A DNA stretch of 64,000 nucleotides from Meghimatium bilineatum (lineage: Eukaryota; Mollusca; Gastropoda; Stylommatophora; Philomycidae). The position numbers and the translations under genes are program-made. Location: NCBI GenBank assembly GCA_034231615.1, contig CM067304.1:17473944-17537943 (forward strand), written 5' to 3'. The notes under the pieces were generated by a model. The model was not told where the DNA came from. It saw only the letters and a program-made list of their open reading frames with translations, and did no database searches. Below, piece after piece: positions 53,121 through 64,000 of the stretch; positions within the stretch are counted from its first letter, which is position 1, and each line of letters begins with the position of its first letter.

Positions 53121-53870
53121 ATAATTTAAGTAGCCAGTTTGACATATTTTAAGCCAAACCAGGAAGTTGTACATTTGCAGCTTTAGACATTTAACCAAAT
53201 GTGACTCACTGATTGGTCTATGATTTCTTTATATCTCCGCCCACTTTTTCTATTCCTCCCATTTTTCTGTCAAAATCTGCAACCAGTTTTATCTCCCTAA
53301 GTTTGCGTGGCACACTATGGGACGTGACTTGTGCTTTGTTCCAGACTAAAGTCAAGCACGTAAATTAATATAAAAAAAATGCTTGGAAATTACACAGGAA
53401 CGATCTGTTTGCTAAATTGATTATTGATAATTGATTCGCCAGTGTTATTGTCTGCGTCCATGTTTTATGAATACAATGTATTAACAAAGAGCTTCTAGAC
53501 TTCCGGTGTGGGTTCAACTCAACGTTGCGTATTTCCGGAAGTGATTCGAGGTTTCTATATCAAGACACGGTCTGCAACAATCAGGTTCAGGTGTTCATTT
53601 TCGTCGTCAACCATCATTCACGATCCATCATCATCAATGCTGTAGATGCGTTTTCATACGAAGTTGTTTTGATATGTTTTAATTACTAAAAAACAAAACA
53701 AAGGACACTTGCCTGTTTTCGTGTGCAATTCTCCCTTCCTGATGAAAAATGTGAACTTGTTTTAAAAAATCGTTAAGGGAGTGGGTTTACCCACCGTTTG
53801 GCGTATTCCTAGTACTAAAAGTCATGTCAACACATTTGTTCAGAGAGGTGTGAACCAAGACCGTCTCCAC
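53121..53870. other. No recognised feature
   Basis: TTCCTAGTACTAAAAGTCA near 53805 recurs at 54596 and (shortened) 62800, part of the G-run dispersed repeat. No exon was recognised. Confidence 0.4.
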
Positions 53871-54082
53871 TAAAGGCCTTCCAACAGAATTAATTAGGAC
53901 CGCATTCGTTGAGTCTTTTAATTATTGCTGGCTTTTCAGTTGATCACTATTTATATTTTTGGAATAGCATGCCAAAAATAGCCAAGGCAACTCCAAGTAT
54001 AGAAATAGTGAGCAACCAAATTTAAAAAAAATAAGAAAACGTAACAAATGGGGTCCTAATTAATTCGGTTGAAAGGTCTTAT
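53871..54082. mobile_element. Hairpin-bearing MITE, copy 2 (both ends present)
   Basis: Inverted ends of about 38 bp: left AAGGCCTTCCAACAGAATTA and right (reverse complement) AAGACCTTTCAACCGAATTA, each continuing ATTAGGACC(G/C)CATT. An internal inverted repeat surrounds ATAGCCAAGGCAACT. The TSD is unclear, so superfamily is undecided. Confidence 0.75.
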
Positions 54083-54452
54083 ATACAGCCATTTCTCTCG
54101 TGTGAAACTCCACGCGCCCCCCCCAACCTATGGACTTGATTATAATAAGATCATCCTCCTAGTTATTCCTTCTCAATCTTCATTCAAATCTTACCTTTTC
54201 CTCCTTCCTCACTCTTCCTCCATTCTCCTCTTTTTCTTCCAACTCATTCTTGTTCAAAGCACAATGTAACATTTTTTAAATTTGATTTAATCAAATCCCT
54301 TGACAAAAACTCAGGACCATTGATACATCAGCACCCAAAAAAAGTGGGGGGGGGGAAAGCCTTACCTTAAACAAAAAAGATATTCGCCGAATTTCGTGAT
54401 TAATTCTCTCTTCTCCATAAAAAATGTGATGATCCTTCCGGGAAAACGCGTT
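54083..54452. other. No recognised feature
   Basis: Pyrimidine-rich at 54170-54260, G-run at 54347-54355. No gene was recognised. Confidence 0.4.
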
Positions 54453-54550
54453 AAGGAACAGAGAGTTGTGAACAGGGAGTTGTGAACAGAGAGTTGTGAA
54501 CAGGGAGTTGTGAACAGGGAGTTGTGAACAGGGAGTTGTGAACAGGGAAT
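54453..54550. repeat. 15-bp minisatellite, about 6 copies
   Basis: Units GTTGTGAACAGGGA with one added G; minor AGAGA/GGGA variation. Confidence 0.93.
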
Positions 54551-54589
54551 TGGTTACCCAAACTGTTGGTTAACCACAGTTTAATTAAA

Positions 54590-54700
54590 AAAAAATTCCT
54601 AGTACAAAAAGTCACGTTCTCACATCCTAAGAGGAGTTGGGGAGGGGGGGTAGTTTTATACCCCCCCCCAAACCCACCCCTTCATCTAATGACGTCCAAA
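54590..54700. repeat. G-run/C-run dispersed repeat
   Basis: TTCCTAGTACAAAAAGTCAC, then CTAAGAGGAG with facing G and C runs (54644-54669), similar to other copies in the window. Confidence 0.5.
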
Positions 54701-54835
54701 TGACTCAAGATAGTATGTGTATTCGCACAGAAATTAATACAAAAATTAATACAAAACAATGACCGCAAATAAAGACTTGTTTGTTAAATGGGGGATTGAA
54801 GCCTCTGGCCGAGGTACGACTATTTCAACCTAATA

Positions 54836-54964
54836 CCGGAATCTATGTTTACTTATATGGGATCTATGTTACTTATATGGGATCTATGTTACTTATATGG
54901 GATCTATGTTACTTATATGGGATCTATGTTACTTACATGGGATCTATGTTACTTACATGGGATC
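54836..54964. repeat. 20-bp minisatellite, 6 copies
   Basis: Units GGGATCTATGTTACTTATAT; the last two have ACTTACAT. Confidence 0.95.
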
Positions 54965-55004
54965 GACACAAGAATACAGAATGTTCTTCACTTTAAATTG
55001 GATT

Positions 55005-55390
55005 AACAAAATAGTAAAACTAGCCCAGAAAACTGAACAAATCACAGCATATATGGACGCAATTCGTAAAAAATAGTAAAAATAGACCAGAAAACTGAAC
55101 AAATCACAGCATATATGAACGCAATTCGTAAAAAAAAATTAGTAAAATTAGCCCAGAAAACTGAACAAATGACAGCATATATGGACGCAATTCGTAAAAC
55201 AAAATTAGTAAAATTAGCCCAGATAACTGAACAAGTCAAAGCATATATGGACGCAATTCGTAACAAAATAGTAACAATAGCCCAGAAAACAGAACAAGTC
55301 AAAGCATACATGGACACAATTCGTAACAAAATAGTAACAACAGCACAGAAAACAGAACAAGTCAAATCATTAATGGACGCACCTCTTCTA
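55005..55390. repeat. 60-65 bp tandem repeat, about 6 copies
   Basis: Units contain GCCCAGAAAACTGAACAAAT, ACAGCATATATGGACGCAAT and TCGTAA. A plus-strand frame of 108 codons has a 20-22 residue period (KLAQKTEQMTAYMDAIRK). It is amphipathic, but unit-length changes and absence of gene context argue for an array artefact. Confidence 0.88.
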
Positions 55391-55679
55391 AAAAAGCAAT
55401 TTTTGTTGCACAACTTCACAGAATCTCAATCACGAATCTAGTGTGACATTGAGCCCTCATCCTCATATTTCTTCACGCCTGCTTCAGATCGAATAAGTAT
55501 GATTTGGGAGTGGGGGTTGGGGTTGAAAGAAGGCTCATAAACAAACCGGTGTTTGAGTATCATTTCCTTAAAGAGAAGACACGTCTCGGAAGTTGTGCAA
55601 TCACATAAACAGGCATTTACATTACTTTTGATGGTCATAAGCTGTGAAATAATGAAGCTAGCTTCACCTCTAATTTTGG

Positions 55680-55855
55680 TTTGAGGATTTTGGTTTGTTT
55701 CGGTTGTTCACTATTTTATACTTCGAGTCACCGTAGGTATTTTTGATATGCGATTCTAAGTATATGAGATCTGATCAACTGAAAACGCAACAATAACCAA
55801 AACAGGTAACAAATGGGGTCCTAATTAATTGTATGCAGATGTCTACTATACCGTC
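55680..55855. mobile_element. Hairpin-bearing MITE, copy 3
   Basis: GTTGTTCACTATTTTATACT, an AT-rich loop and GATCAACTGAAAACGCAACA form a decayed hairpin. The conserved right end GTAACAAATGGGGTCCTAAT is shared with copy 2. Confidence 0.65.
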
Positions 55856-56884
55856 GACGGTCCCACTTCAACGATTGTCTACATAGTTATGCACTTTCAC
55901 ATGAATTACACACCAAAATGAGCGAATGAAGTTTTTGTTTAATGGTAACCCGCTACAGAAGGCATATCTACGGTCCTGTCTTCTGTTTAAAAGTGGCGCG
56001 GTTCACTACAAGAGTTTCAAATTAAATTACCACGTTCCTCATTCCACTTGTGCACTTGTAGGGCTGTATACATTGATCTTAAAGGGGTTGATATTTTCAC
56101 CTTTAATGAAATATTTGGATGTGTGGAGTTTTTAAAAAAAAAATAGATCCACAGGTAACATCTGGGATTACGTGGAGTCTTTATAATTATCCATACTATT
56201 TTCCTAATTTGATGTGTTATGATACAAAATTTTGTAAGTTATTAATACGTTTTGAATATGTTTCCTATGTGACGCCATTTATTCATTATACTTTCTATAT
56301 ATTTTTTCTAGCACACTTATGTTTCCTGAAAGTATGACTATTTTATTTACTTTGGTAGCATTAATTATTGAAATCCAACCTGGCAATTACTAGACAACAA
56401 ACTTATGCAGATTTATGCCTTTTTGTACGAAAAATATGTCGATCGAAATCTTTAGATCTACATTCAAAAAATTAATTTGGTCCGAACGCTAAAAATTCTC
56501 CCTAGCGAATGAGCTAAAGTTGCTAATGTAAAGTTGCTAATTTTATGTTCATCTATTTTCTTCATCTTCTTCTCCGGACAATAGCCCGATAAATGGATGT
56601 AGTTTGAGAACAGTCGCATGAAAAAGACTTAGTTGTTAGCTATAGTCCAGAAATGGCTATGGTTCGATAAAGGAATACATTAGGTCGCAGTGTCCAGTTT
56701 GGCTGCGATATTTGCACAATTTATTCTAATGTTTTTGTTCGTCCATCATAAATGATGATGACCATTTTTTATATCCACTTTCGAAATTTCAGTTAGAATT
56801 ATGTCCATGCCTAATAGATCCTAGATGGTTAATGAGCACTATTCGAGCTGTAAATGTCATTGGACAATTCGGGCATGGAATGAC
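55856..56884. other. No recognised feature
   Basis: No exon or clear repeat was recognised. Short frames lack motifs. Confidence 0.4.
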
Positions 56885-56899
56885 CACTTTAGACGGATG

Positions 56900-57180
56900 T
56901 TGGTCTATCTGTCACTTTCTAGCTACCCTTCCCTATTTGTACTGCTGCACTTCTCCTCTTTTGACATGATGATGCGCTCTGTTTGACTGTAGAGCGTATT
57001 GTAGATCGAGTTCCCCCCCTTGTATCTTGGTCTATTTCAAAGGCTTTCAGTGAGGTCTTTAACGAGTCCTTGAAGCGTTTCTTTTGTACCCTTCTCCAGC
57101 TCACCATAGAGAAGTATCTTTTGCTGGCGAAGGCGATGGTCTGGCGTTCATACCAAATGACCTGCCCAACGAATTAAATA
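56900..57180 (-). mobile_element. LINE group 7, 3' fragment
   Basis: The minus strand reads RQTIAFASKRYFSMVSWRRV, QKKRFKDSLKTSLKAFEIDQ and SSCQKRRSAAVQIGKGS, corresponding to the RLPKRLFYGEL and KKRYKDTLKASLKAF-type end of group 7 LINEs (compare 25053-26150). Decayed. Confidence 0.72.
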
Positions 57181-57499
57181 CATCTAATACATCCTAATAC
57201 ATCGTATACATCTGAGTCAGCATGCAATTTTTGGTTCACTTAAAGATGGTTCTATCTGCAGGCTTATCCAGTCTCCAACCCCAGCCTATCTTAGTCGTCC
57301 CTTACTACATGTATGGCAGGTGACGGCGTTTATTTTCATTGCATTTTGTGGAAATGTTTTCCTTTTCTATGACTGTTGGAAAATGATATGCAGTTTCTCA
57401 ATAAGATTTTTACCACCATACTTATATAATTCGATTGACATTGAGTCGGAGCCAGATGCTTTTCACATAGAAAGCTGATGAATTGCTGCTGCGGTCAAT
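57181..57499. other. No recognised feature
   Basis: Unassigned; nothing convincing was seen. Confidence 0.4.
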
Positions 57500-57585
57500 A
57501 TACGCAAATATTTGCTGTCTGCTTTGAACCCGGCAACTTGGCTGTCTCAGACAAGCCTTGTGCCACTCCGCCACAGAGCCGGACC
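57500..57585 (-). repeat. tRNA-derived SINE head
   Basis: The minus strand has CTGTGGCGGAGTGGCACAAG (A box) and CCGGGTTCAAAGC (B box) about 45 bp apart. The acceptor arm does not pair, so a SINE relic is more likely than a tRNA gene. Confidence 0.55.
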
Positions 57586-57792
57586 TTGTACGATAACACT
57601 ACTGAAAATGTAATGCCTTTCCCCACACCAAAATAATCCCACATTTCTACATAGTGAAGTAATAATTTAGTATTACATTTGATAAAACCGCCATTAGGCC
57701 AAATTGGAGCCACGAGGCCATATGGATTTTATAGAAAAAGTGACTAACATTGATGCCATGAAATTGTTGCTGGTTTTTATGTAATAAACCGC

Positions 57793-58072
57793 CCGTGTGT
57801 TGAGGGGCCCGAAAGGGGAGCAAAGAATAGCAACACTGTTTACCTTCCATGCATGTCGTAAGAGGCAACTGGGGAGGTTAAGGGATGGAGTTGGCTGTCC
57901 CATCCCATATAGGGCCAGTGACCCAAAGCCATGCTGAAGTCGAATGTGTCAGGCCGAAAGGCGCATATATCGCAGAAATTCTGTAAATCATGACACAACG
58001 CGTTCCGTTCTCCTGACTACATCCGGCTAATCTGCAGGAGTTTGAAAACGAACGCAGAAGAAGAAGAAGAAG
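57793..58072 (+). mobile_element. SINE-A, full length
   Basis: It runs from CGCCCGTGTGTTGAGGGGCC to AACGAACGCAGAAGAAGAAG. No clear TSD was found. Confidence 0.9.
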
Positions 58073-58212
58073 ATATAAAAAGAAATAAGTAAAGAGTGTT
58101 GCAGTATGGTACATAACACACTAAGATCTAGGACAGTAGATGTGTCCCCCCCCACCCCAAGGAGGAGGAGGTGAGGATGAGGGAGGTGTTACATACAAAA
58201 TGTACAGTCGTG

Positions 58213-58540
58213 CATGTTAGATGTCTTTTTTTAATGAAAAAAGGTCACTCACGAGTGTGTTAGATTTCTTTTTTCTTTAATGAAAAAGGTCACTCACGAG
58301 TGTGTTAGATTTCTTTTTTCTTTAATGAAAAAGGTCACTCACGAGTGTGTTAGATTTTTTAAAAATTTAATGAAAACAGTAATTTGTGCGTGTGTAAGAT
58401 GTCTTTTTTGTAAATGAAAGGTCATTCATGTGTGTGTTTGATGTTTTTTTTAATGAAAGAGGTCATTCGTGGGTGTTTTTAATGTCTTTTTTTAATGAAA
58501 AAGGTCGTTTGTGCTAGTGTTAGATCTTTTTTGTTTTGGA
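58213..58540. repeat. 45-47 bp tandem repeat, 6-7 copies
   Basis: Units contain AATGAAAAAGGTCACTCACG and AGTGTGTTAGATTTCTTTTT. The two central copies are almost identical; outer ones are diverged. Confidence 0.88.
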
Positions 58541-58654
58541 TGAAAACATTTGATTATGTTTTTGATAAATCCCCCAGCGATTTATATCTTCAACATGTTC
58601 CCATTGTGTTTTGTGCGTAGCATCCTGATTAATTGTGCATCTTTTGGCTGGTTG

Positions 58655-58740
58655 CCTCTATAAAAGACAGTGAGTTTTATTAAGGAGACAAAATTACAGA
58701 TATAGACATGTTTGAAGTGAACGAAAGAAGAAGAAGAACA
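58655..58740 (+). mobile_element. Jockey-like J1 LINE, extreme 3' end
   Basis: AAAAGACAGTGAGTTTTATT through AGATATAGACATGTTTGAAG and (GAA)n match the last 80 bp of J1. The tail passes straight into the 24-bp array. Confidence 0.9.
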
Positions 58741-60560
58741 TCTTTAACGATGCTTCTTCTATTGCTTCTTCCTGTACTTCATACATTACTTCCTCCTCTG
58801 CTACATCCATTACTTCATTCTCAGTTCCATCCATTTCTTCCTTCTCTGTTCCATCCATTGATTTCTCCTATGCTATATCCATTACTTCTTCCTCTGCTAC
58901 ATCCATTACTTCTTCCTCTGCTACATCCATTACTTCCTCCTCTGCTACATCCATTACTTCTTCCTCTGCTACATCCATTACTTCCTCATCTACTACATCC
59001 ATTACTTCCTCATCTACTACATCCATTACTTCCTCCTCTGCTACATCCATTACTTCCTCATCTACTACATCCATTACTTCCTCCTCTGCTACATCCATTA
59101 CTTCCTTCTCTGCTACATCCATTACTTCCTTCTCTGCTACATCCATTACTTCCTTCTCTGCTACATCCATTACTTCATTCTCAGTTCCATCCATTTCTTC
59201 CTTCTCTGTTCCATCCATTGATTTCTCCTATGCTATATCCATTACTTCTTCCTCTGCTACATCCATTACTTCTTCCTCTGCTACATCCATTACTTCTCAT
59301 CTGCTACATCCATTACTTCTTCCTCTACTACATCCATTACTTCCTCCTCTGCTACATCCATTACTTCCTCATCTACTACATCCATTACTTCCTCCTCTTC
59401 TACTTCCATTACTTCCTCCTCTGCTGCATCCATTACTTCCTCCGCTGCTACATCCATTACTTCCTCCTCTGCTACATCCATTACTTCCTCATCTACTACA
59501 TCCATTACTTCCTCCTCTTCTACTTCCATTACTTCCTCCTCTGCTACATCCATTACTTCCTCCTCTGCTACATCCATTACTTCCTCCTCTGCTACATCCA
59601 TTACTTCCTCATCTACTACATCCATTACTTCCTCCTCTTCTACTTCCATTACTTCCTCCTCTGCTACATCCATTACTTCCTCCTCTTCTACTTCCATTAC
59701 TTCCTCCTCTGCTACATCCATTACTTCCTCCGCTGCTACATCTATTACTTCCTCCTCTGTTACATCCATTACTTCCTTCTCTGCTGCATTCATTACTTCT
59801 TCCTCTGCTTTCATTACTTCTTCCTCTGCTACATCTATTACTTCCTCCGCTGCTACATCTATTACTTCCTCCTCTGCTATATCCATTACTTCCTGCTCTG
59901 CTATATTAATTACTTCCTCCTCTGTTACATTTATTGCTTCCTTCTGTTCTCCCTTCTCTGCTTCATCCATTACTTCCTCCTATGCTTCATCCATTGCTTC
60001 CTACTCTGCTACATTTATTACTTCCTCCTCTTCTACTTCCATTACTTCCTCCTCTGCTACATCCATTACTTCCTCCTCTTCTACTTCCATTACTTCCTCC
60101 TCTGCTACATCCATTACTTCCTCCGCTGCTACATCTATTACTTCCTCCTCTGTTACATCCATTACTTCCTTCTCTGCTGCATTCATTACTTCTTCCTCTG
60201 CTTTCATTACTTCTTCCTCTGCTACATCTATTACTTCCTCCGCTGCTACATCTATTACTTCCTCCTCTGCTATATCCATTACTTCCTGCTCTGCTATATT
60301 AATTACTTCCTCCTCTGTTACATTTATTGCTTCCTTCTGTGCTTCCTTCTCTGCTTCTTCCATTATTTCTTCCTATATTTCGTCCATTGCTTCTTCCTCT
60401 TCATCCAATATTTCCTCATCTTCGTCTTCCATTGTTTTTTCCTCTCCTTCTTCCAATGTTTCCTCCTCTGCTTCTTTTAACTATACCTCCTCTACTTCTT
60501 TCGATTTTTGCTCCACCTCTTCTTCCGTCACTTCCTCATGTTCTTCTTGCATTTAAATAA
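58741..60560. repeat. 24-bp minisatellite, about 72 units, with block duplications
   Basis: Units are CCATTACTTCCTCCTCTGCT plus ACAT with many variants. A block near 58803 recurs at 59163 (360 bp, 15 units). A block near 59801 recurs at 60193 (392 bp). A 2-bp loss near 59295 shifts frame. The unit is a multiple of 3 without stops in several phases, so it yields a 590-codon Leu/Pro- then Tyr/Phe-rich frame and Glu/Val-rich minus-strand frames (EEEVMDVA). I treat these as artefacts. Confidence 0.94.
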
Positions 60561-60894
60561 TATATGAAACGTAGATTGTTCACAGCGTGTTTCCAAGAAA
60601 GACGATCTTCCAGACGTGCCTAAAAACATTCCTAGAACATTCAATCTCGGGGCATTCAACACTGTTATTACACAAGGTTTTGTCAATGTGCATCACAAGA
60701 ATAGTCCTGTGTGCTGATCGCTCGTTTGTTTATTAATTATGGGATTATAATAATTACCTTCCGAGGCACGCTCTTTCAACCTCAGGTCGGAATCAAAGTT
60801 GGTTAAGTCAGGATATGTTGGTTATATTACTGCAACTTTATAGTCTCGCACGAAAATTTAAACATGATTATTGTGAAATGACAATTATTGAGAA
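60561..60894. other. No recognised feature
   Basis: Unassigned sequence between two arrays. Confidence 0.4.
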
Positions 60895-61108
60895 TAAACT
60901 CAAACCAAATACCAGTAAGAGCATATAACAAAAGAATATCCCCGGGGTAAAGCCGAAGGCAGACCAAGAAAACCGTGGATAGAAAACATCAAGATAACCG
61001 TAAACAAACATGAATTAAATGCAACCACGGCGACACATCTGGCCTTGGAACGACAGCTTAAGCTCCCATCCATAGGCTTAAAAGTGGGAACCATCATTCA
61101 CCTGGAAT
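60895..61108 (+). mobile_element. LINE group 9, 3' fragment (copy 1)
   Basis: The translation RAYNKRIS, then GKAEGRPRKPWIENIKITVN, ATTATHLALERQLKLPSIGL and KVGTIIHLE followed by a stop is a LINE C-terminal tail (GRPRKxWxxNI motif). Its stop is followed at once by the 31-bp array. Confidence 0.8.
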
Positions 61109-62092
61109 AGAGAATAGACAATAGGCAATCATTGGGGATAGAGAATAGACAATAGACAATCATTGGGGATAGAGAATAGACAATAGACAATCATTGAGGA
61201 TAGGGAATAGACAAAAGACAATCATTGGGGATAGAGAATAGACAATAGACAATCATTGGGGATAGAGAATAGATAATAGACAATCATTGGGGATTGAGAA
61301 TAGACAATAGACAACCATTGGGAATAGAGAATAGACAATAGACAATCATTGGGAATAGAGAATAGACAATAGACAGTCATTGGGGATAGTGAATAGACAA
61401 TAGACAATCATTGGGGATAGAGAATAGACAATAGACAATCATTGGGGATAGAGAATAGACAATAGACAATCATTGGGGATAGAGAATAGATAATAGACAA
61501 TCATTGGGGATTGAGAATAGACAATAGACAACCATTGGGAATAGAGAATAGACAATAGACAATCATTGGGGATAGAGAATAGGCAATAGACAATCATTGG
61601 GGTTAGAGAATAGATAATAGACAATCATTGGGGATTGAGAATAAATAATAGACAATCATTGTGGTTAGAGAATAGATAATAGACAATCATTTGGGATTGA
61701 GAATAGACAATAGACAACCATTGGGAATAGAGAATAGACAATAGACAATCATTGGGGATAGAGAATAGGCAATAGACAATCATTGGGGATAGAGAATAGA
61801 CAATAGACAATCATTGGGGTTAGAGAATAGACAATAGATAACAATTGGGAATAGAGAATAGACAATAGACAATCATTGGGGACAGAGAATAGACAATAGA
61901 CAATCATTGGGAACAGAGAATAGACAATAGACAATCATTGGGGATAGAGAATAGACAATAGACAATAATTGGGGTTAGATAATAGATAATAGACAATCAT
62001 TGGGGATTGAGAATAGACAATAGACAATCATTGGGGTTAGAGAATAGATAATAGACAATCATTGGGGATTGAGAATAGACAATAAGCAATAA
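61108..62092. repeat. 31-bp minisatellite, about 32 copies
   Basis: Units are GAATAGACAATAGACAATCA plus TTGGGGATAGA. Variants: GATTGAG, GTTAGAG, AGATAATAG. It starts at the LINE stop codon and ends at a second copy of the same LINE tail. Confidence 0.95.
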
Positions 62093-62290
62093 TTTCACGG
62101 TGGATAGAAAATATCAAGATAGCAAATTACCATGGATTTCAAGATAGTCATGTTTCAACATTGAAAAAAACATGGCTTCCGCGCAACCAATGCGATTAAT
62201 CTGGCCTTAGAACGTCAACTGAAGCTCCAACTGCTATGGTGGATATTAACATCCATCATTCACCTGGCGAAAGACAATAGAGAACAGACA
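62093..62290 (+). mobile_element. LINE group 9, 3' fragment (copy 2)
   Basis: GTGGATAGAAAATATCAAGA, AATCTGGCCTTAGAACGTCA, ACTGAAGCTCC and ATCCATCATTCACCTGG follow copy 1 in order, with an extra stretch in the middle. It ends with about one array unit (AGACAATAGAGAACAGACAA). Confidence 0.8.
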
Positions 62291-63918
62291 ACCATTAAGT
62301 CAGGCGCCTTTGGGGATCGTTCTTCTGTTTACATGCTTGAAGGGAACGTTACCGAAGGGATCCCTTTGCTACAGGAATCCAAAACGTCTTCTGTACTTTT
62401 CAATAAGTGATGATCCTATGTAAAGTACGAGGTTCCTTTTATGGTGAAGTACGCTCCTTTTAACCGCGAACGTTAGTCCAATTTGATTACAAGAAAGTTT
62501 GTAATGTACACAATAATGAGTGAAACGTACGCTGTAAAGGAAACTGCTAATGAGAAATTGTTGAGTTTTGCGACTCAACTAATACAAGTGTGGATGCTAA
62601 CATCCATCACAATAATGCATCCACTTACAATTGTATCGCCAATCAGGGCCGTAAATATGATCTTCTCATAGGTGCGGAGGTTTACCTAAAGAAGGTCATT
62701 CGTGAGTTTTAGCGGTCGTCTTCTTTTATTAATGCCAATTTGATAACCTTTTTTGTAGAAGATCCCTAAGAGGGGAGAGGGTTTGCGCTTTTGGCCAAGT
62801 TCCTAGTACTAATGTGCCATAGCTGTGTAGGCACATCTCACCAAGGAGGGAGAACACTTCACAAACTAATGGCATCTCAGTAGATAGTGAGAACCCTTCA
62901 CAGACAGTGGAAGATTGATGGTGTGAAATACCACTATACGTTGCCTGGCCAGTCCATATGGCTTATGTGTAATAATATTCTAACTACCTACCTCAGGGCT
63001 TATATGGCCATTTTAAATGATGCAGACGCGCAAATTCAAAGACGGACTGGCGAGTCAATAAGAATTTTTTTCGGACCCTGTCGTGACAACTGTGGACCAG
63101 GCAGATAGTCAAAGTATGAATATGCAAACGTGTGTTTAATTAATGACTTGTCACACCTTTGTGTATAATAGACAGTAAGGGTGAGAGCAGATGGGAGTAT
63201 GTGAGATTTAGGAAGCATTTTAATTGGTCTGAAGTATTTACGAATCCCATTGTGCAAACATGTGTTTATTTAATGACATGACACACCTAACGGAAGTTTT
63301 TGCTAAGTTAGAGGTAACTTGGGATCAGACAAGTTTCAATTGGGACATCCGAGAGCGAAGACACAAGTCACAAAAGTGTCGGCTGTGAGCTGAATAGTGT
63401 AGCACGGAAAAGAATTCCAGAATAGCTAGGAGTTTAGTTAGTTTTTAATGGAAGTTGTGATTAGATTTTAGATAAGAGTTGTTAGAGTGATATTTTGAAT
63501 AGTTCTAAGTTGGGAGACAGTGTAAGATCTCCAAGTATGATAGGCTTCTCGCTGGATATTGGATAATCGGAACAGACAGTTCAAGGAGTTGAACCAATAT
63601 TGAAAACTTACAATTCCAGGACGTCAGGTAACATCGTACAAGACCCGAAATTAGCAATTGTGCATTCTCTACAGGCAGATAGGATCCAACTATTGCCACT
63701 ACGATCTCGACACGGCCTTTTAGAATAGACAAACATTGTGATATATGGACCTCGGGTTGTAAATTCTAGCTGCTTACCATCACTGGAGGGGAGTCCAAAG
63801 GTTGTGTAGAAGAAGAAGCTTAGCTTGCCGAACAGGACGAATGAATGTAATAGCGGCAAGCCAGTAAATGAAGAAATGTGTGATATACCTAAGATGCTCT
63901 ATATTTGAATTATAGATA
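62291..63918. other. No recognised gene
   Basis: At 62690-62830 a diverged G-run dispersed repeat (CTAAGAGGGGAGAGGG, TTCCTAGTACTAA) is present. A 38-bp block recurs at 63122 and 63255 (GCAAACRTGTGTTTA and TTAATGAC). No exon or RNA gene was recognised. Confidence 0.45.
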
Positions 63919-64000
63919 TTGTAACACTGGACGTTGTAACCTTGATGTTGTAACACTGGACGTTGTAACCTTGATGTTGTAACACTGGACGTTGTAACCT
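63919..64000. repeat. 29-bp tandem repeat at the right edge
   Basis: At least 2.7 units of TTGTAACACTGGACGTTGTA plus ACCTTGATG. The array runs out of the window. Confidence 0.93.

Noticed and set aside
55115-55441. 108-codon amphipathic repeat frame that could be a coiled-coil exon
   Set aside because: It follows a 60-65 bp tandem array with unit-length changes and decayed flanking units; no splice sites found.
58708-60480. 590-codon Leu/Pro- and Tyr/Phe-rich frame, and Glu/Val-rich minus frames up to 226 codons
   Set aside because: All fall in the 24-bp array; composition follows from the unit, and a 2-bp loss switches the residue pattern mid-way.

Overview
This is a eukaryotic, animal nuclear sequence: AT-rich, with intron-split coding sequence, many non-LTR retrotransposon (LINE) fragments, SINE-like retroposons, hAT-type miniature DNA transposons, microsatellites and more than twenty minisatellite arrays. 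The LINE 3' ends and tRNA-headed SINEs look like those of marine or freshwater invertebrates, most like molluscs (possibly a gastropod). That assignment is inference from repeat style, not proof. No bacterial operons, rRNA or CRISPR arrays are present.

The only host gene I can support is at the left edge. Two minus-strand exons (1851-2029 and 183-838) encode part of the N-terminal extracellular region of a TMEM132-family membrane protein. They are joined by a phase-0 intron filled with a 21-bp minisatellite. The gene runs off the left edge, and its 5' exons lie above 2029, possibly beyond the window. Much or all of the remaining 62 kb may therefore be its intron or intergenic DNA.

The rest is a repeat landscape. 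(1) LINEs: at least nine groups of 3'-end fragments plus RNase H-bearing jockey-like elements. The best copy, at 42559-45123 (minus), has an intact RT-RNase H reading frame and sits in a 39-bp satellite with a 12-bp target site duplication (TSD). Older relatives lie at 31850-33655, 30020-30310, 11487-11722, 58655-58740 and 5743-5795. (2) SINE-like families: SINE-A (about 280 bp) and SINE-B (about 165 bp) are related to each other, share a GAA-rich 3' end with the jockey-like LINEs, and together have about 20 copies, several with clear TSDs. A third, tRNA-headed SINE is complete at 52843-53107. (3) DNA transposons: a hAT-like element with a perfect 8-bp TSD (37816-38224), another inside a SINE-A copy (4157-4331), and a hairpin-bearing MITE family with three copies. 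(4) Arrays: the largest are 13078-15176 (29-bp unit), 58741-60560 (24 bp), 45124-46362 (39 bp), 61108-62092 (31 bp) and 50653-51256 (33 bp).

The most informative structures are junctions: LINEs inserted in satellites, satellites that seem to have grown from LINE tails, nested LINEs with TSDs, and a dispersed degenerate motif resembling the hammerhead-ribozyme core of Penelope-like elements. Nearly all long open frames are by-products of arrays whose units lack stop codons. I see no clearly new protein-coding system.
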